45,375 bases of DNA. Origin: an uncultured Clostridia bacterium. Lineage in GTDB: Bacteria > Bacillota > Clostridia > UBA1381. Below are positions 32,941-40,780 of this stretch, in pieces. The position numbers and the translations under genes were made by a program. Where the stretch lies: contig CANPXG010000014.1 of the NCBI GenBank assembly GCA_947585795.1, forward strand, positions 1-45,375. Direction: 5' to 3'. Each line of letters begins with the position of its first letter. Position 1 is the first letter of the stretch. The notes beneath the pieces are model-generated. The model did no database searches and was not told where the DNA came from. It saw only the letters and a program-made list of their open reading frames with translations.

Positions 32941-33962
32941 AGGAAATTGACGCGTCGGCGCGGCGCGCGGCGCGGCGGCGGTGGAACGAGATCGCGAAGC
33001 CGCTTCACGGCATGGGTGTTTTCGAGGATATAATAACGGATATCGCCGGTATACAGGGGACACAAAACGTTAGCATAGACAAGCGCGCCGTGCTCATAAT
33101 GTGTGCCGACAACGGTGTTACGAGTGAAAACGTATCTCAAACCACGAGCGATGTAACGGCTGTCGTGACGGAAAACTTTGCCAAGGGTAAAACGAGCGTA
33201 TGCGCTATGGCGCATCGCGCGGACGCGGACATTATCGCCGTGGACGTGGGCGTTAAACGCGATGTGGAAGGCGTTACGGACAGAAAAATATCATACGGCA
33301 CGCGCAATATGCTCCGAGAAAGAGCCATGACGCGCGGTGAGGCGCAAAAGGCGATCGAAACGGGAATAGAATGCGTGAAGGAGCTTTGCGGCAAGGGTTA
33401 TAAAATCATCGTGACGGGCGAAATGGGTATAGGCAACACGACGACCGCGTCGGCGGTCACAAGCGTGCTTTTGGATAAGGACGTAAAAAGCGTCACGGGA
33501 CGCGGCGCGGGGCTTTCGTCGGAAGGGCTTACGCGTAAAACGGAGGTAATAGAAAAAGCGATACGTCTTCACCGTCCCGACAAAAACGACGTTTTGGATG
33601 TTTTGTCGGCGGTGGGCGGCTATGACATAGCGGCGCTTGCGGGAGTGTTCATAGGCGGCGGCGTTTACGGAGTGCCTATCGTGATAGACGGCTTTATATC
33701 GGCGGCGGCGGCTCTTTGCGCGCACCGCCTTACGGAAAGGTGCCGCGATTTTATGGTCGCGTCGCACGTTTCGGGTGAGAGAGCGTCGAGGGACATACTT
33801 AAAATACTCGGTAAAAAAGCGCCTATCGACGCGGATATGCGCGTCGGAGAGGGTACGGGCGGAGTTATGCTCCTAACCATGCTCGACGCGGCGCTCGGCG
33901 TGTACCGCGACATGGTGACCTTTGACGAGATAAATATAGAAAGGTATAAGGAGCTGAAATAA
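32928..33962 (+). CDS. cobT: Nicotinate-nucleotide:dimethylbenzimidazole phosphoribosyltransferase CobT
   Basis: 344 residues, normal length. It makes alpha-ribazole phosphate, the lower-ligand nucleotide. Signatures: VLIMCADNGVTSENVSQ, GEMGIGNTTTASAV and the C-terminal GEGTGG with the catalytic Glu. No bluB or bza lower-ligand genes are in the window. It overlaps cbiA by 13 nt and abuts cobU. Confidence 0.96.
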   Translation: MYKIKEIDASARRAARRRWNEIAKPLHGMGVFEDIITDIAGIQGTQNVSIDKRAVLIMCADNGVTSENVSQTTSDVTAVVTENFAKGKTSVCAMAHRADADIIAVDVGVKRDVEGVTDRKISYGTRNMLRERAMTRGEAQKAIETGIECVKELCGKGYKIIVTGEMGIGNTTTASAVTSVLLDKDVKSVTGRGAGLSSEGLTRKTEVIEKAIRLHRPDKNDVLDVLSAVGGYDIAALAGVFIGGGVYGVPIVIDGFISAAAALCAHRLTERCRDFMVASHVSGERASRDILKILGKKAPIDADMRVGEGTGGVMLLTMLDAALGVYRDMVTFDEINIERYKELK

Positions 33963-34496
33963 ATGCTTGTGCTTGTGACGGGCGGCAGCGGTAGCGGCAA
34001 GAGCGCGTTCGCCGAAAATATTGCCGTGAGCTTTGGCGGCGAAAGGACGTACATAGCGGCGATGAAGGTGACGGACGACGAGAGCAGGCGGCGCGTGGAG
34101 CGTCACAGGGAGATGCGCGCCGATAAGGGGTTTGTGTCGGTTGAGCGATACACGGATATAAAAAATCTCGACGCTTGCGGCACGGTGATTTTGGAATGTA
34201 TGTCGAATCTGCTCGCGAACGAGATGTTTTTGCCCGAAGGTGCACAGGCTAAGGGGCCTAACGCGGCGGACGAAGTGATTTTCGGCGTTGAGAGTCTAAA
34301 TAAAAAATGCGATAACGTGATCGTTGTAACGAACGAGATATTTTCGGACGGAATTGAGTACGACGAGGAAACGAGGCGGTACATGAGGGCGCTCGGGCGC
34401 GTAAACAGGCGCGCAGCGGAAATGGCGGACGCTGTTTACGAGGTGGTCTGCGGTCTGGGGCAAAGGATAAAGGAGGTAAATCATGCGGATATTTAA
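33963..34496 (+). CDS. cobU: Adenosylcobinamide kinase / guanylyltransferase CobU
   Basis: 177 residues, full size. It phosphorylates adenosylcobinamide, then transfers GMP. P-loop TGGSGSGKSAFAE (6-18), the RRRVERHREMR segment with the family His, TVILECMSNLLANEMF and the late VTNEIFSDGIEYDEETRRY. It abuts cobT and overlaps cobS by 14 nt. A second, shorter CobU-like protein lies after cobS. Confidence 0.94.
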   Translation: MLVLVTGGSGSGKSAFAENIAVSFGGERTYIAAMKVTDDESRRRVERHREMRADKGFVSVERYTDIKNLDACGTVILECMSNLLANEMFLPEGAQAKGPNAADEVIFGVESLNKKCDNVIVVTNEIFSDGIEYDEETRRYMRALGRVNRRAAEMADAVYEVVCGLGQRIKEVNHADI

Positions 34497-35247
34497 GTCG
34501 TTGGGACTCGCGTTCGCGATGTATTCTAAAATACCGATGCCGCGTATATATTGGAGTAAGGAAAATATGCGTTACACAATGTGCTTTTTCCCGCTTGTCG
34601 GCGCGGTGATAGGCGGCGTTTTGATGCTGTGGTTCACGGTGTGCCTGAGGCTTGGCATAAATAACGCGTGCTTTGCGGGCGTCGCGGCGGCGATACCGGT
34701 AATTGTGACGGGCGGCATACACGCCGACGGGTTTATAGACACCTCCGACGCGCTCGCCTCGTATGGAAGTAAGCAGAAAAAGCTTGAGATTTTGAGTGAT
34801 CCGCATGTGGGCGCGTTCGGTATAATAAGCGCGGTCATGTATTACATGATCTACTTCGGATTTTTGAACGAGGTGACGATATACGGTGAGGTCGCCATGA
34901 TAGGCTTGGGCTTTGTGATGTCGCGCGCGCTTTGCGCGATAGAGGTGACGCTTATGCGCACGGCGAAAAATACGGGACTTTTATATGAAATGTCGTCGGC
35001 GATGAACAGACCGGCGACGCTTACCGTAACTATATTGATGCTTGCCGCGTGCGGCTTTGTAATGATCGTTTTAAGTCCGTTTATCGGCGGCGCGGTGCTG
35101 TTTTTGCTGATACTTATGCTGCTTTATTACAAGTTCTTCGTCGCGAAAAAAATAGGCGGTATAACGGGCGATACCTGCGGCTATTTTATACAGATGTGCG
35201 AGCTTATAACGGTTATTGTGATCGTGATTGGGGGAAGGCTGGCATGA
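34483..35247 (+). CDS. cobS: Adenosylcobinamide-GDP ribazoletransferase CobS
   Basis: 254 residues. An integral membrane enzyme joining alpha-ribazole(-phosphate) to adenosylcobinamide-GDP. Start FKSLGLAFAMYSKIPMP; conserved GGIHADGFIDTSDAL with the metal-site Asp residues; about six membrane helices. It overlaps cobU by 14 nt and the next gene by 4 nt (ATGA). Confidence 0.95.
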   Translation: MRIFKSLGLAFAMYSKIPMPRIYWSKENMRYTMCFFPLVGAVIGGVLMLWFTVCLRLGINNACFAGVAAAIPVIVTGGIHADGFIDTSDALASYGSKQKKLEILSDPHVGAFGIISAVMYYMIYFGFLNEVTIYGEVAMIGLGFVMSRALCAIEVTLMRTAKNTGLLYEMSSAMNRPATLTVTILMLAACGFVMIVLSPFIGGAVLFLLILMLLYYKFFVAKKIGGITGDTCGYFIQMCELITVIVIVIGGRLA

Positions 35248-35615
35248 TTTTCGTATTCGGCGGCGCGTACTCGGGTAAGGGAGAGTACGTGAAAAGTAAG
35301 CTCGGCGTGAGTGAAATTACTCCGTATGACGCGCCGTATGAGGAATTGAAAAAGGCGAAGGCCGTGCGTGATTTTCACCTTTTCGTGCGTGATAAAATGT
35401 CAAAAGGTCTTGACGCGGTAAAGGAAACGGAAAAATTTCTTGAGGACGATCCCGATGTGATAATAATATCGAACGAGGTGGGCTGCGGCGTGGTGCCGGT
35501 AAGCGCCGAGGAGCGCGAGTACCGTGAGGCGGTGGGGCGGATACATTGCCGCCTTGCCGAAAAAGCCGATAGAGTAATAAGGATCGTATGCGGAATAGGA
35601 AATGTGATAAAATGA
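35244..35615 (+). CDS. Short CobU-like protein
   Basis: 123 residues from ATG 35244, which overlaps the cobS stop (ATGA). The same frame is open further upstream but only within cobS. It keeps a P-loop-like FGGAYSGKGEY (4-14) and the CobU C-terminal part (IISNEVGCGVVPVSAEEREY, ending VIRIVCGIGNVIK), but the middle with the family His is reduced. It may be a guanylyltransferase- or kinase-specialised partner of CobU, or a decaying paralogue. It is inside an otherwise compact operon, which favours function. Confidence 0.85.
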   Translation: MIFVFGGAYSGKGEYVKSKLGVSEITPYDAPYEELKKAKAVRDFHLFVRDKMSKGLDAVKETEKFLEDDPDVIIISNEVGCGVVPVSAEEREYREAVGRIHCRLAEKADRVIRIVCGIGNVIK

Positions 35616-36175
35616 AAATAATTTTAATTCGTCACGGTAAAACGCGCGGTAACACGCTTAGGCGGTACGTGGGTTCGACGGATGAGGAGCTTTGTCCCGA
35701 CGCGTCCTTCGATTACGTTTACCCCGACTGTGACGCGGTCGTGTCAAGTCCGATGAAGCGGTGCCTGCAGACGGCGAAGCTTATATATCCCGATAAGGAT
35801 GTGAAAATATGTCCGTCGCTCCGAGAGTGTGATTTCGGTGATTTTGAGAATAAGTCGTATGAGGATTTAAAAGACGACGTGCGTTATAAAAGATGGCTCG
35901 ACAGCGGCGGAGATCATGCGTTCCCGAACGGTGAGGAGCCAAAGGATTTCAGGCGGCGGAGTGTAAGCGGGTTTTACGCGTCGCTTGAGGAAGAAGCGCA
36001 AAATGTCGCGTTCGTCGTCCACGGCGGTACTATCATGGCAATCATGTGCGAGCTGTTCGGCGGTGGGTTTTACGACTATATGACTGATAACGGCGGCGGG
36101 TACGTGGTAGAGTACGACGGTAAAGAAAAAACGGCGCGAGGCTTCGAGCCGCTTATGAAAGGAGAAAAGATATGA
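35612..36175 (+). CDS. Histidine phosphatase, probable alpha-ribazole phosphatase CobC
   Basis: 187 residues from ATG 35612 (ATGA overlap with the preceding stop). Phosphoglycerate-mutase fold: the catalytic RHGKT (7-11), LRECDFGDFENKSYEDL and VVHGGTIMAI with the second His. Context suggests dephosphorylation of alpha-ribazole-5'-phosphate or of adenosylcobalamin-5'-phosphate. It overlaps cbiB by 4 nt. Confidence 0.88.
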   Translation: MKIILIRHGKTRGNTLRRYVGSTDEELCPDASFDYVYPDCDAVVSSPMKRCLQTAKLIYPDKDVKICPSLRECDFGDFENKSYEDLKDDVRYKRWLDSGGDHAFPNGEEPKDFRRRSVSGFYASLEEEAQNVAFVVHGGTIMAIMCELFGGGFYDYMTDNGGGYVVEYDGKEKTARGFEPLMKGEKI

Positions 36176-37143
36176 TCATAGCGCAGGCGGTAGCGCTCGG
36201 TATAGGGTTTTTGCTTGATTTGATATTTGGGGATCCGAATTTTTTTCTGCACCCCGTGCGTCTTATGGGCGGATTTATTTCGGTTACGGAAAAGGTGATT
36301 CGACGTATTTTCCCGAAAACGAAAGCGGGTGAAATAACGGGCGGTACGCTCATGGTTATAATCGTAATAGCCGTGAGCGCGGCGGTGCCGCTTGTAATTT
36401 TGCTGCTGCTGTACAGGTGGAACATAGTCGCCGGTGCGGCGGCGGAGAGCGTGATTTGTTACTTTATGCTTTCGGCGCGTGCGCTCGGCAAAGAGGGAAA
36501 TAAAATATATTATTCGCTCCTTCGCCGTGAGGTGGATAAGGCGCGGGAACAGGTTTCCATGATAGTCGGACGCGATACGGATAAGCTCGACGACGTCGGT
36601 ATCACGAAGGCGGCGGTGGAAACGATAGCGGAAAATACGTGCGACGGAATAGTCGCGCCGCTTATATATATGGCGCTTGGCGGCGCGGTACTTGGGTGCG
36701 CATATAAGGCGGTAAATACGATGGATTCCATGGTGGGATATAAGAACGAAAAGTATTTGTACTTCGGGAAAGCGGCGGCGAAGCTTGACGATATAGCGAA
36801 TTACATACCGTCGCGCATAGCGGCGCGCGTAATGATTTTCGCGTCGCGTATTTTGGGCTTCGACGCGGGTAACGCGGCGTATATTCACAGCCGCGACTCA
36901 CGTAAGCACGCAAGCCCCAACAGCGCTCAGACGGAGTCGGTGGTAGCGGGAGCTTTACGTATACAGCTTGCGGGTGACGCGTACTACTTCGGTGAGCTTT
37001 ACAAAAAACCGTTTATCGGTGACAGTATAAAGGACGTTAAGTACGACAATATAAAGCAGGCGGCGCGTATTATGTACGTTACCGCCGTGATCTGCGCCGT
37101 CATTCTCGTGGCGGCGAAAATAGCCGTGGGGTGTTTTATATGA
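36172..37143 (+). CDS. cbiB: Adenosylcobinamide-phosphate synthase CbiB
   Basis: 323 residues. A membrane protein that attaches aminopropanol phosphate to adenosylcobyrate. Typical LLDLIFGDPNFFLHPVRLMG (14-33), VETIAENTCDGIVAPLIYM, YKAVNTMDSMVGYKNEKY and SPNSAQTESVVAGALRIQL segments. About four or five helices. It overlaps both neighbours by 4 nt. Confidence 0.95.
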   Translation: MIIAQAVALGIGFLLDLIFGDPNFFLHPVRLMGGFISVTEKVIRRIFPKTKAGEITGGTLMVIIVIAVSAAVPLVILLLLYRWNIVAGAAAESVICYFMLSARALGKEGNKIYYSLLRREVDKAREQVSMIVGRDTDKLDDVGITKAAVETIAENTCDGIVAPLIYMALGGAVLGCAYKAVNTMDSMVGYKNEKYLYFGKAAAKLDDIANYIPSRIAARVMIFASRILGFDAGNAAYIHSRDSRKHASPNSAQTESVVAGALRIQLAGDAYYFGELYKKPFIGDSIKDVKYDNIKQAARIMYVTAVICAVILVAAKIAVGCFI

Positions 37144-38147
37144 ACAGGTTTGCTCACGGCGGCGACACGTATGGGAAAAGTGTGCGTCTTGATTTCTCGG
37201 TGAACACCGCCCCGCTTGGACCGGATGAAAAAATATTGAGCGCCGTTAGGGAAGGCGAAAATTTTTTCGGTGTGTATCCCGATATTGAGTACCGCGATTT
37301 GCGTGAAAAAATAGCGCGGCGCGAGAGCGTGGATATTGAAAACGTGGTCTGCTCGAACGGTGCGTCGGAGATGATTTTCGCCGTCACGCGCGCGGTAATG
37401 CCGAAAACGGCGCTTTTAATATCGCCGTCGTTTTCGGAGTACGAAAGGGCGCTTTTAAGCGTCGGCGCGGAAATACGTTACTACGATTTGCGTGAGGAGG
37501 ACGGTTTCGCGCTGCGCGGTGATTTTTTGGACGCGCTTCGCGGCGCGGATATGGCGTTTGTGTGCAATCCCAATAATCCTACGGGGAACGTGTTCGACAG
37601 AGATATACTTGAAAAAGCGGCAAAGCAGTGCGAAAAAAGCGGCGCGGTGCTCGCAGCGGACGAGTGTTTTATTGATTTTACCGACGCGTGCTCTCTGAAG
37701 GGAAAAGCGCCGGTGATAAAGGCGTTTACGAAAACTTACGCGCTCGCGGGACTGCGGTTGGGGTATTTGATCGCGGACGGCGCGTTTGCCGAAAAGGTAA
37801 AAAAACAACTTCCCGCGTGGAATGTGTCCATAGCCGCCGCGCTCGCGGGTGAAGCAGCGGCGTACGATACGGCTTACATAGAAAAAAACGTTTCAATAAT
37901 AAAAAAAGAGCGTGATTTTTTAAGTAAAAGATTGAGTGAAGCCGGATTTAAAACGTTTAAGTCCGACGCGAACTTCCTGCTCATAAAAGGCGCGGCGGGT
38001 ATGGATAAAAAATTACTCGACCGCGGCATACTTATACGCTCCTGCTCGAACTTTCGCGGTCTTGGCGGTAATTTTTACCGCGTCGCCGTGAAAACGCGCG
38101 CGGAAAACGAAGAATTAATCAGGAAATTGGGTGATATTTGTGGCTAA
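37140..38147 (+). CDS. cobD: Threonine-phosphate decarboxylase CobD
   Basis: 335 residues from ATG 37140 (ATGA overlap with cbiB); a GTG three codons earlier is less likely. PLP fold-I enzyme making (R)-1-amino-2-propanol phosphate. Start [43 protein letters not shown] and the PLP lysine in [15 protein letters not shown]. It supplies the CbiB substrate. No PduX-type threonine kinase is present here. Confidence 0.93.
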   Translation: MNRFAHGGDTYGKSVRLDFSVNTAPLGPDEKILSAVREGENFFGVYPDIEYRDLREKIARRESVDIENVVCSNGASEMIFAVTRAVMPKTALLISPSFSEYERALLSVGAEIRYYDLREEDGFALRGDFLDALRGADMAFVCNPNNPTGNVFDRDILEKAAKQCEKSGAVLAADECFIDFTDACSLKGKAPVIKAFTKTYALAGLRLGYLIADGAFAEKVKKQLPAWNVSIAAALAGEAAAYDTAYIEKNVSIIKKERDFLSKRLSEAGFKTFKSDANFLLIKGAAGMDKKLLDRGILIRSCSNFRGLGGNFYRVAVKTRAENEELIRKLGDICG

Positions 38148-39576
38148 ACCTATTATGATACAGGGTACCATGTCAAACGTGGGCAAAAGCCTGATCACGG
38201 CGGCACTGTGCCGCATTTTCAGGCAGGACGGGCTGAAAACCGCCCCATTCAAGTCGCAGAATATGGCGCTCAACTCGCACGTCACACCCGACGGACTTGA
38301 AATCGGCACGGCGCAGGCGATGCAAGCCGCCGCCGCGCTCACCGAGCCTTCGGTATTTATGAACCCAATATTGTTAAAGCCCACCGACAACAAAGGCTCC
38401 GAGGTGATCGTAAACGGTGAGGTGCGCGGATATATGCGCGCCGCAGAGTATTTTAAATACAAAAAACAGCTCATTCCCGACATTATGAACGCGTATAAAA
38501 AGCTTGACGCGGAGTATGACGTGATAGTAATTGAGGGCGCGGGCTCGCCCGCCGAGATAAACTTAAAAAAGGACGACATAGTGAATATGGGCATGGCGAA
38601 AATGGCGGACGCGCCCGTGCTCCTCGTAGGCGACATCGATCGAGGCGGCGTATTCGCCCAGCTTTACGGTACCGTCATGCTGCTTGACGACGACGAACGG
38701 CGTAGAGTTAAAGCGACGATAATAAATAAATTCAGAGGCGATATGGGACTGCTTCACCCGGCGCTCTCGATGATAGAGGAGCTTACGAACGTAAAAGTCG
38801 CGGGCGTGGTGCCGTATGAGCGATTTAATATTGAGGACGAGGACTCCCTCTCCGACCGCCTCACACGTAAAGCGGCGGGAGTTATCGATATCGCAGTGAT
38901 ACGCTTCCCGCGCATATCGAATTTTACCGACTTCGACGCGTTCTCGTGCTCAAAATACGCGCGCGTGCGTTTCGTGGAACGCGCGGACGAGCTGTTAAGC
39001 CCAGACATGATAGTTTTACCCGGCAGCAAAAGTACAGTTTCCGACCTTATGTGGATGCGGGAAAACGGGTTGGAGGACGCGGTGAAAAAAAGCGCTTGTC
39101 CGATTTTCGGTATATGCGGCGGCTATCAGATGCTCGGTGAAAAAATAATCGACGAGTGCGGCGCGGAGCGAAGGGGAGAGTATCGCGGTATGGGACTTTT
39201 ACCCGTCGTCACGCGTTTTCGTACCGAAAAGACGCGCGTGCTTGTAAAGGGTACGCTCGGTGAAATAGAGGGTGCGCTCAAGGGACTTAGCGGCGCGGAG
39301 TTTGAGGGGTACGAAATACATATGGGCGAAAGCTCGAGAGAAGGTAAAATCGTGTCGAAAAACGACGTGTACGGAACGTATATTCACGGGATATTCGACA
39401 AGTGCGCCGCGAGGGTGGTGGAGTGCCTTTGCGAAAAAAAGGGAATATCGCCGTCTTTGAGCGCCGATATAGACATGAGCGAGGTGCGTGAAAGGGAGTA
39501 CGACCGTCTTGCGGACGTAGTGAGAAAAAGTCTTGACATGGAACTTATATATAAAATTCTTAACGGGGAGGTATAA
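38140..39576 (+). CDS. cbiP: Cobyric acid synthase CbiP/CobQ
   Basis: 478 residues from GTG 38140 (a GTG at 38131 is also possible). It amidates the b, d, e and g side chains of adenosyl-cobyrinate diamide. [20 protein letters not shown] near the start, [29 protein letters not shown], and the glutaminase domain with Cys in [12 protein letters not shown] and [10 protein letters not shown]. It overlaps cobD by 8 nt. Confidence 0.96.
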   Translation: MAKPIMIQGTMSNVGKSLITAALCRIFRQDGLKTAPFKSQNMALNSHVTPDGLEIGTAQAMQAAAALTEPSVFMNPILLKPTDNKGSEVIVNGEVRGYMRAAEYFKYKKQLIPDIMNAYKKLDAEYDVIVIEGAGSPAEINLKKDDIVNMGMAKMADAPVLLVGDIDRGGVFAQLYGTVMLLDDDERRRVKATIINKFRGDMGLLHPALSMIEELTNVKVAGVVPYERFNIEDEDSLSDRLTRKAAGVIDIAVIRFPRISNFTDFDAFSCSKYARVRFVERADELLSPDMIVLPGSKSTVSDLMWMRENGLEDAVKKSACPIFGICGGYQMLGEKIIDECGAERRGEYRGMGLLPVVTRFRTEKTRVLVKGTLGEIEGALKGLSGAEFEGYEIHMGESSREGKIVSKNDVYGTYIHGIFDKCAARVVECLCEKKGISPSLSADIDMSEVREREYDRLADVVRKSLDMELIYKILNGEV

Positions 39577-39578
39577 GC

Positions 39579-40082
39579 GTGATACATATTTACTGCGGAG
39601 AAGGCAAGGGCAAAACGACTGCGGCGATAGGGGCGGCTGTGCGTATGGCGGGCTACGGAAAACGTATTATGTTCGTGCAGTTTATGAAGGGCACGTACAC
39701 GGGCGAGCTTGAAATGCTTATGGAGCAAAGGAACATAAAAGTGATGCGCTGCGACAGGCAGTACGGATTTTTCCGTTCCATGACGGACGACGACAAGAAA
39801 AATATAATCCACTGCCACAACGCGAATTTAAAATATATTCAATGGAATATGAAGGACTTTGACATGATCGTGCTCGACGAGGTGTTTTCCGCGTATAATC
39901 ACAATCTTCTCGACCGCGAGCTTTTGCGTGAGATAGTCGATGATTACAAGGGAGAGCTTATCCTTACGGGCAGGGAGGCAGAGAAGTGGTTTACGAGCCG
40001 CGCCGATTATATTTCCGAGGTAATGAAAGTAAAGCACCCGTATGACAGAGGTGTGAAAGCGAGAGAGGGTATAGAGTTTTGA
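39579..40082 (+). CDS. cobO: Corrinoid adenosyltransferase CobO/BtuR
   Basis: 167 residues. ATP:co(I)rrinoid adenosyltransferase of the CobA/BtuR class: P-loop GEGKGKTTAAIGAAVR (8-23), VQFMKG, VLDEVFSAYNHNLL and LTGREAEKWF. The start is GTG 39579 with GGGGAGG upstream. It overlaps cbiC by 4 nt (TTGA). Confidence 0.95.
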   Translation: MIHIYCGEGKGKTTAAIGAAVRMAGYGKRIMFVQFMKGTYTGELEMLMEQRNIKVMRCDRQYGFFRSMTDDDKKNIIHCHNANLKYIQWNMKDFDMIVLDEVFSAYNHNLLDRELLREIVDDYKGELILTGREAEKWFTSRADYISEVMKVKHPYDRGVKAREGIEF

Positions 40083-40699
40083 TCGAGTTTGAGAACGTGC
40101 TCCCCGCCGACATTGAGAGGAGGAGCTTTGAGATAATAGAGAGCGAGCTAAAGCGCGAGATAGACGCGGAGGTAAAGCCGATAGTAATGCGCGTGATACA
40201 TGCTACGGCGGATATGAGTTACGCGGACAGTATGTGTTTTTCAAAAAATGTTGTCGGTATAATCAAAAACGCCGTAAGGAACGGCGCGGACATTGTGACC
40301 GACACGCAAATGGCGCGAAGCGGTATAAATAAGAAGCGTCTTGCGGAGTACGGCGGTGAGGTGTACTGCTTCATGTCCGATGAGGACGTGGCGGCGGACG
40401 CGAAAAAAAACGGCGTAACGCGCGCGGCGGTAAGTATGGAAAAGGCGGCGCTGCTCGGTAAGGACGTGATCTTCGCCGTTGGTAACGCGCCCACGGCGCT
40501 TATAAAATTGTACGAGCTTATCGAGGCGAAGAAAATAAACCCCATAGCCGTTATAGGCGTGCCGGTGGGCTTTGTGAACGTCACGGCGGCGAAGGAGCTT
40601 ATCATGACGGCGAAGGTGCCGTATATCGTCGCGCGCGGCAGAAAGGGCGGTTCGAGCGTCGCTGCCGCGATATGTAACGCGATATTGTACGATATGTGA
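40079..40699 (+). CDS. cbiC: Cobalt-precorrin-8 methylmutase CbiC
   Basis: 206 residues. It moves the methyl group from C11 to C12 to give cobyrinic acid. Catalytic His41 in MRVIHATADMSYAD, then TDTQMARSGINKKRL and the C-terminal GVPVGFVNVTAAKE and YIVARGRKGGSSVAAAICNA parts. The start is TTG 40079, overlapping the cobO stop, with GAGAGAGGG upstream. It is the last gene of the run, away from the other ring-forming genes. Confidence 0.95.
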   Translation: MIEFENVLPADIERRSFEIIESELKREIDAEVKPIVMRVIHATADMSYADSMCFSKNVVGIIKNAVRNGADIVTDTQMARSGINKKRLAEYGGEVYCFMSDEDVAADAKKNGVTRAAVSMEKAALLGKDVIFAVGNAPTALIKLYELIEAKKINPIAVIGVPVGFVNVTAAKELIMTAKVPYIVARGRKGGSSVAAAICNAILYDM

Positions 40700-40700
40700 G

Positions 40701-40737
40701 CGCGCGGTAAAAATTTATGTTGAATTTTTACGGCGCG
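40701..40737. promoter_or_regulatory. Inverted repeat over the esterase promoter
   Basis: A 15-bp arm CGCGCGGTAAAAATT (40701-40715) pairs with AATTTTTACGGCGCG (40723-40737) with one mismatch and a 7-nt loop. It starts just after the cbiC stop and covers the -35 box at 40720. There is no T-run on the + side, so it could be an operator as well as a poor terminator. Confidence 0.6.
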
Positions 40738-40748
40738 TATTGTATAAT
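40720..40748 (+). promoter_or_regulatory. Promoter of the SLH esterase gene
   Basis: TTGAAT (40720-40725), 17 nt, TATAAT (40743-40748), 33 nt before the ATG at 40781. Confidence 0.75.
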
Positions 40749-40780
40749 AAGAGGACAAGAAACGATAAGGAGTGTTTATT

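Noticed and set aside
35049-35243. N-terminal extension of the short CobU-like protein
   Set aside because: The upstream open frame lies within cobS; the ATG at 35244 overlaps the cobS stop and gives the P-loop at the usual place.
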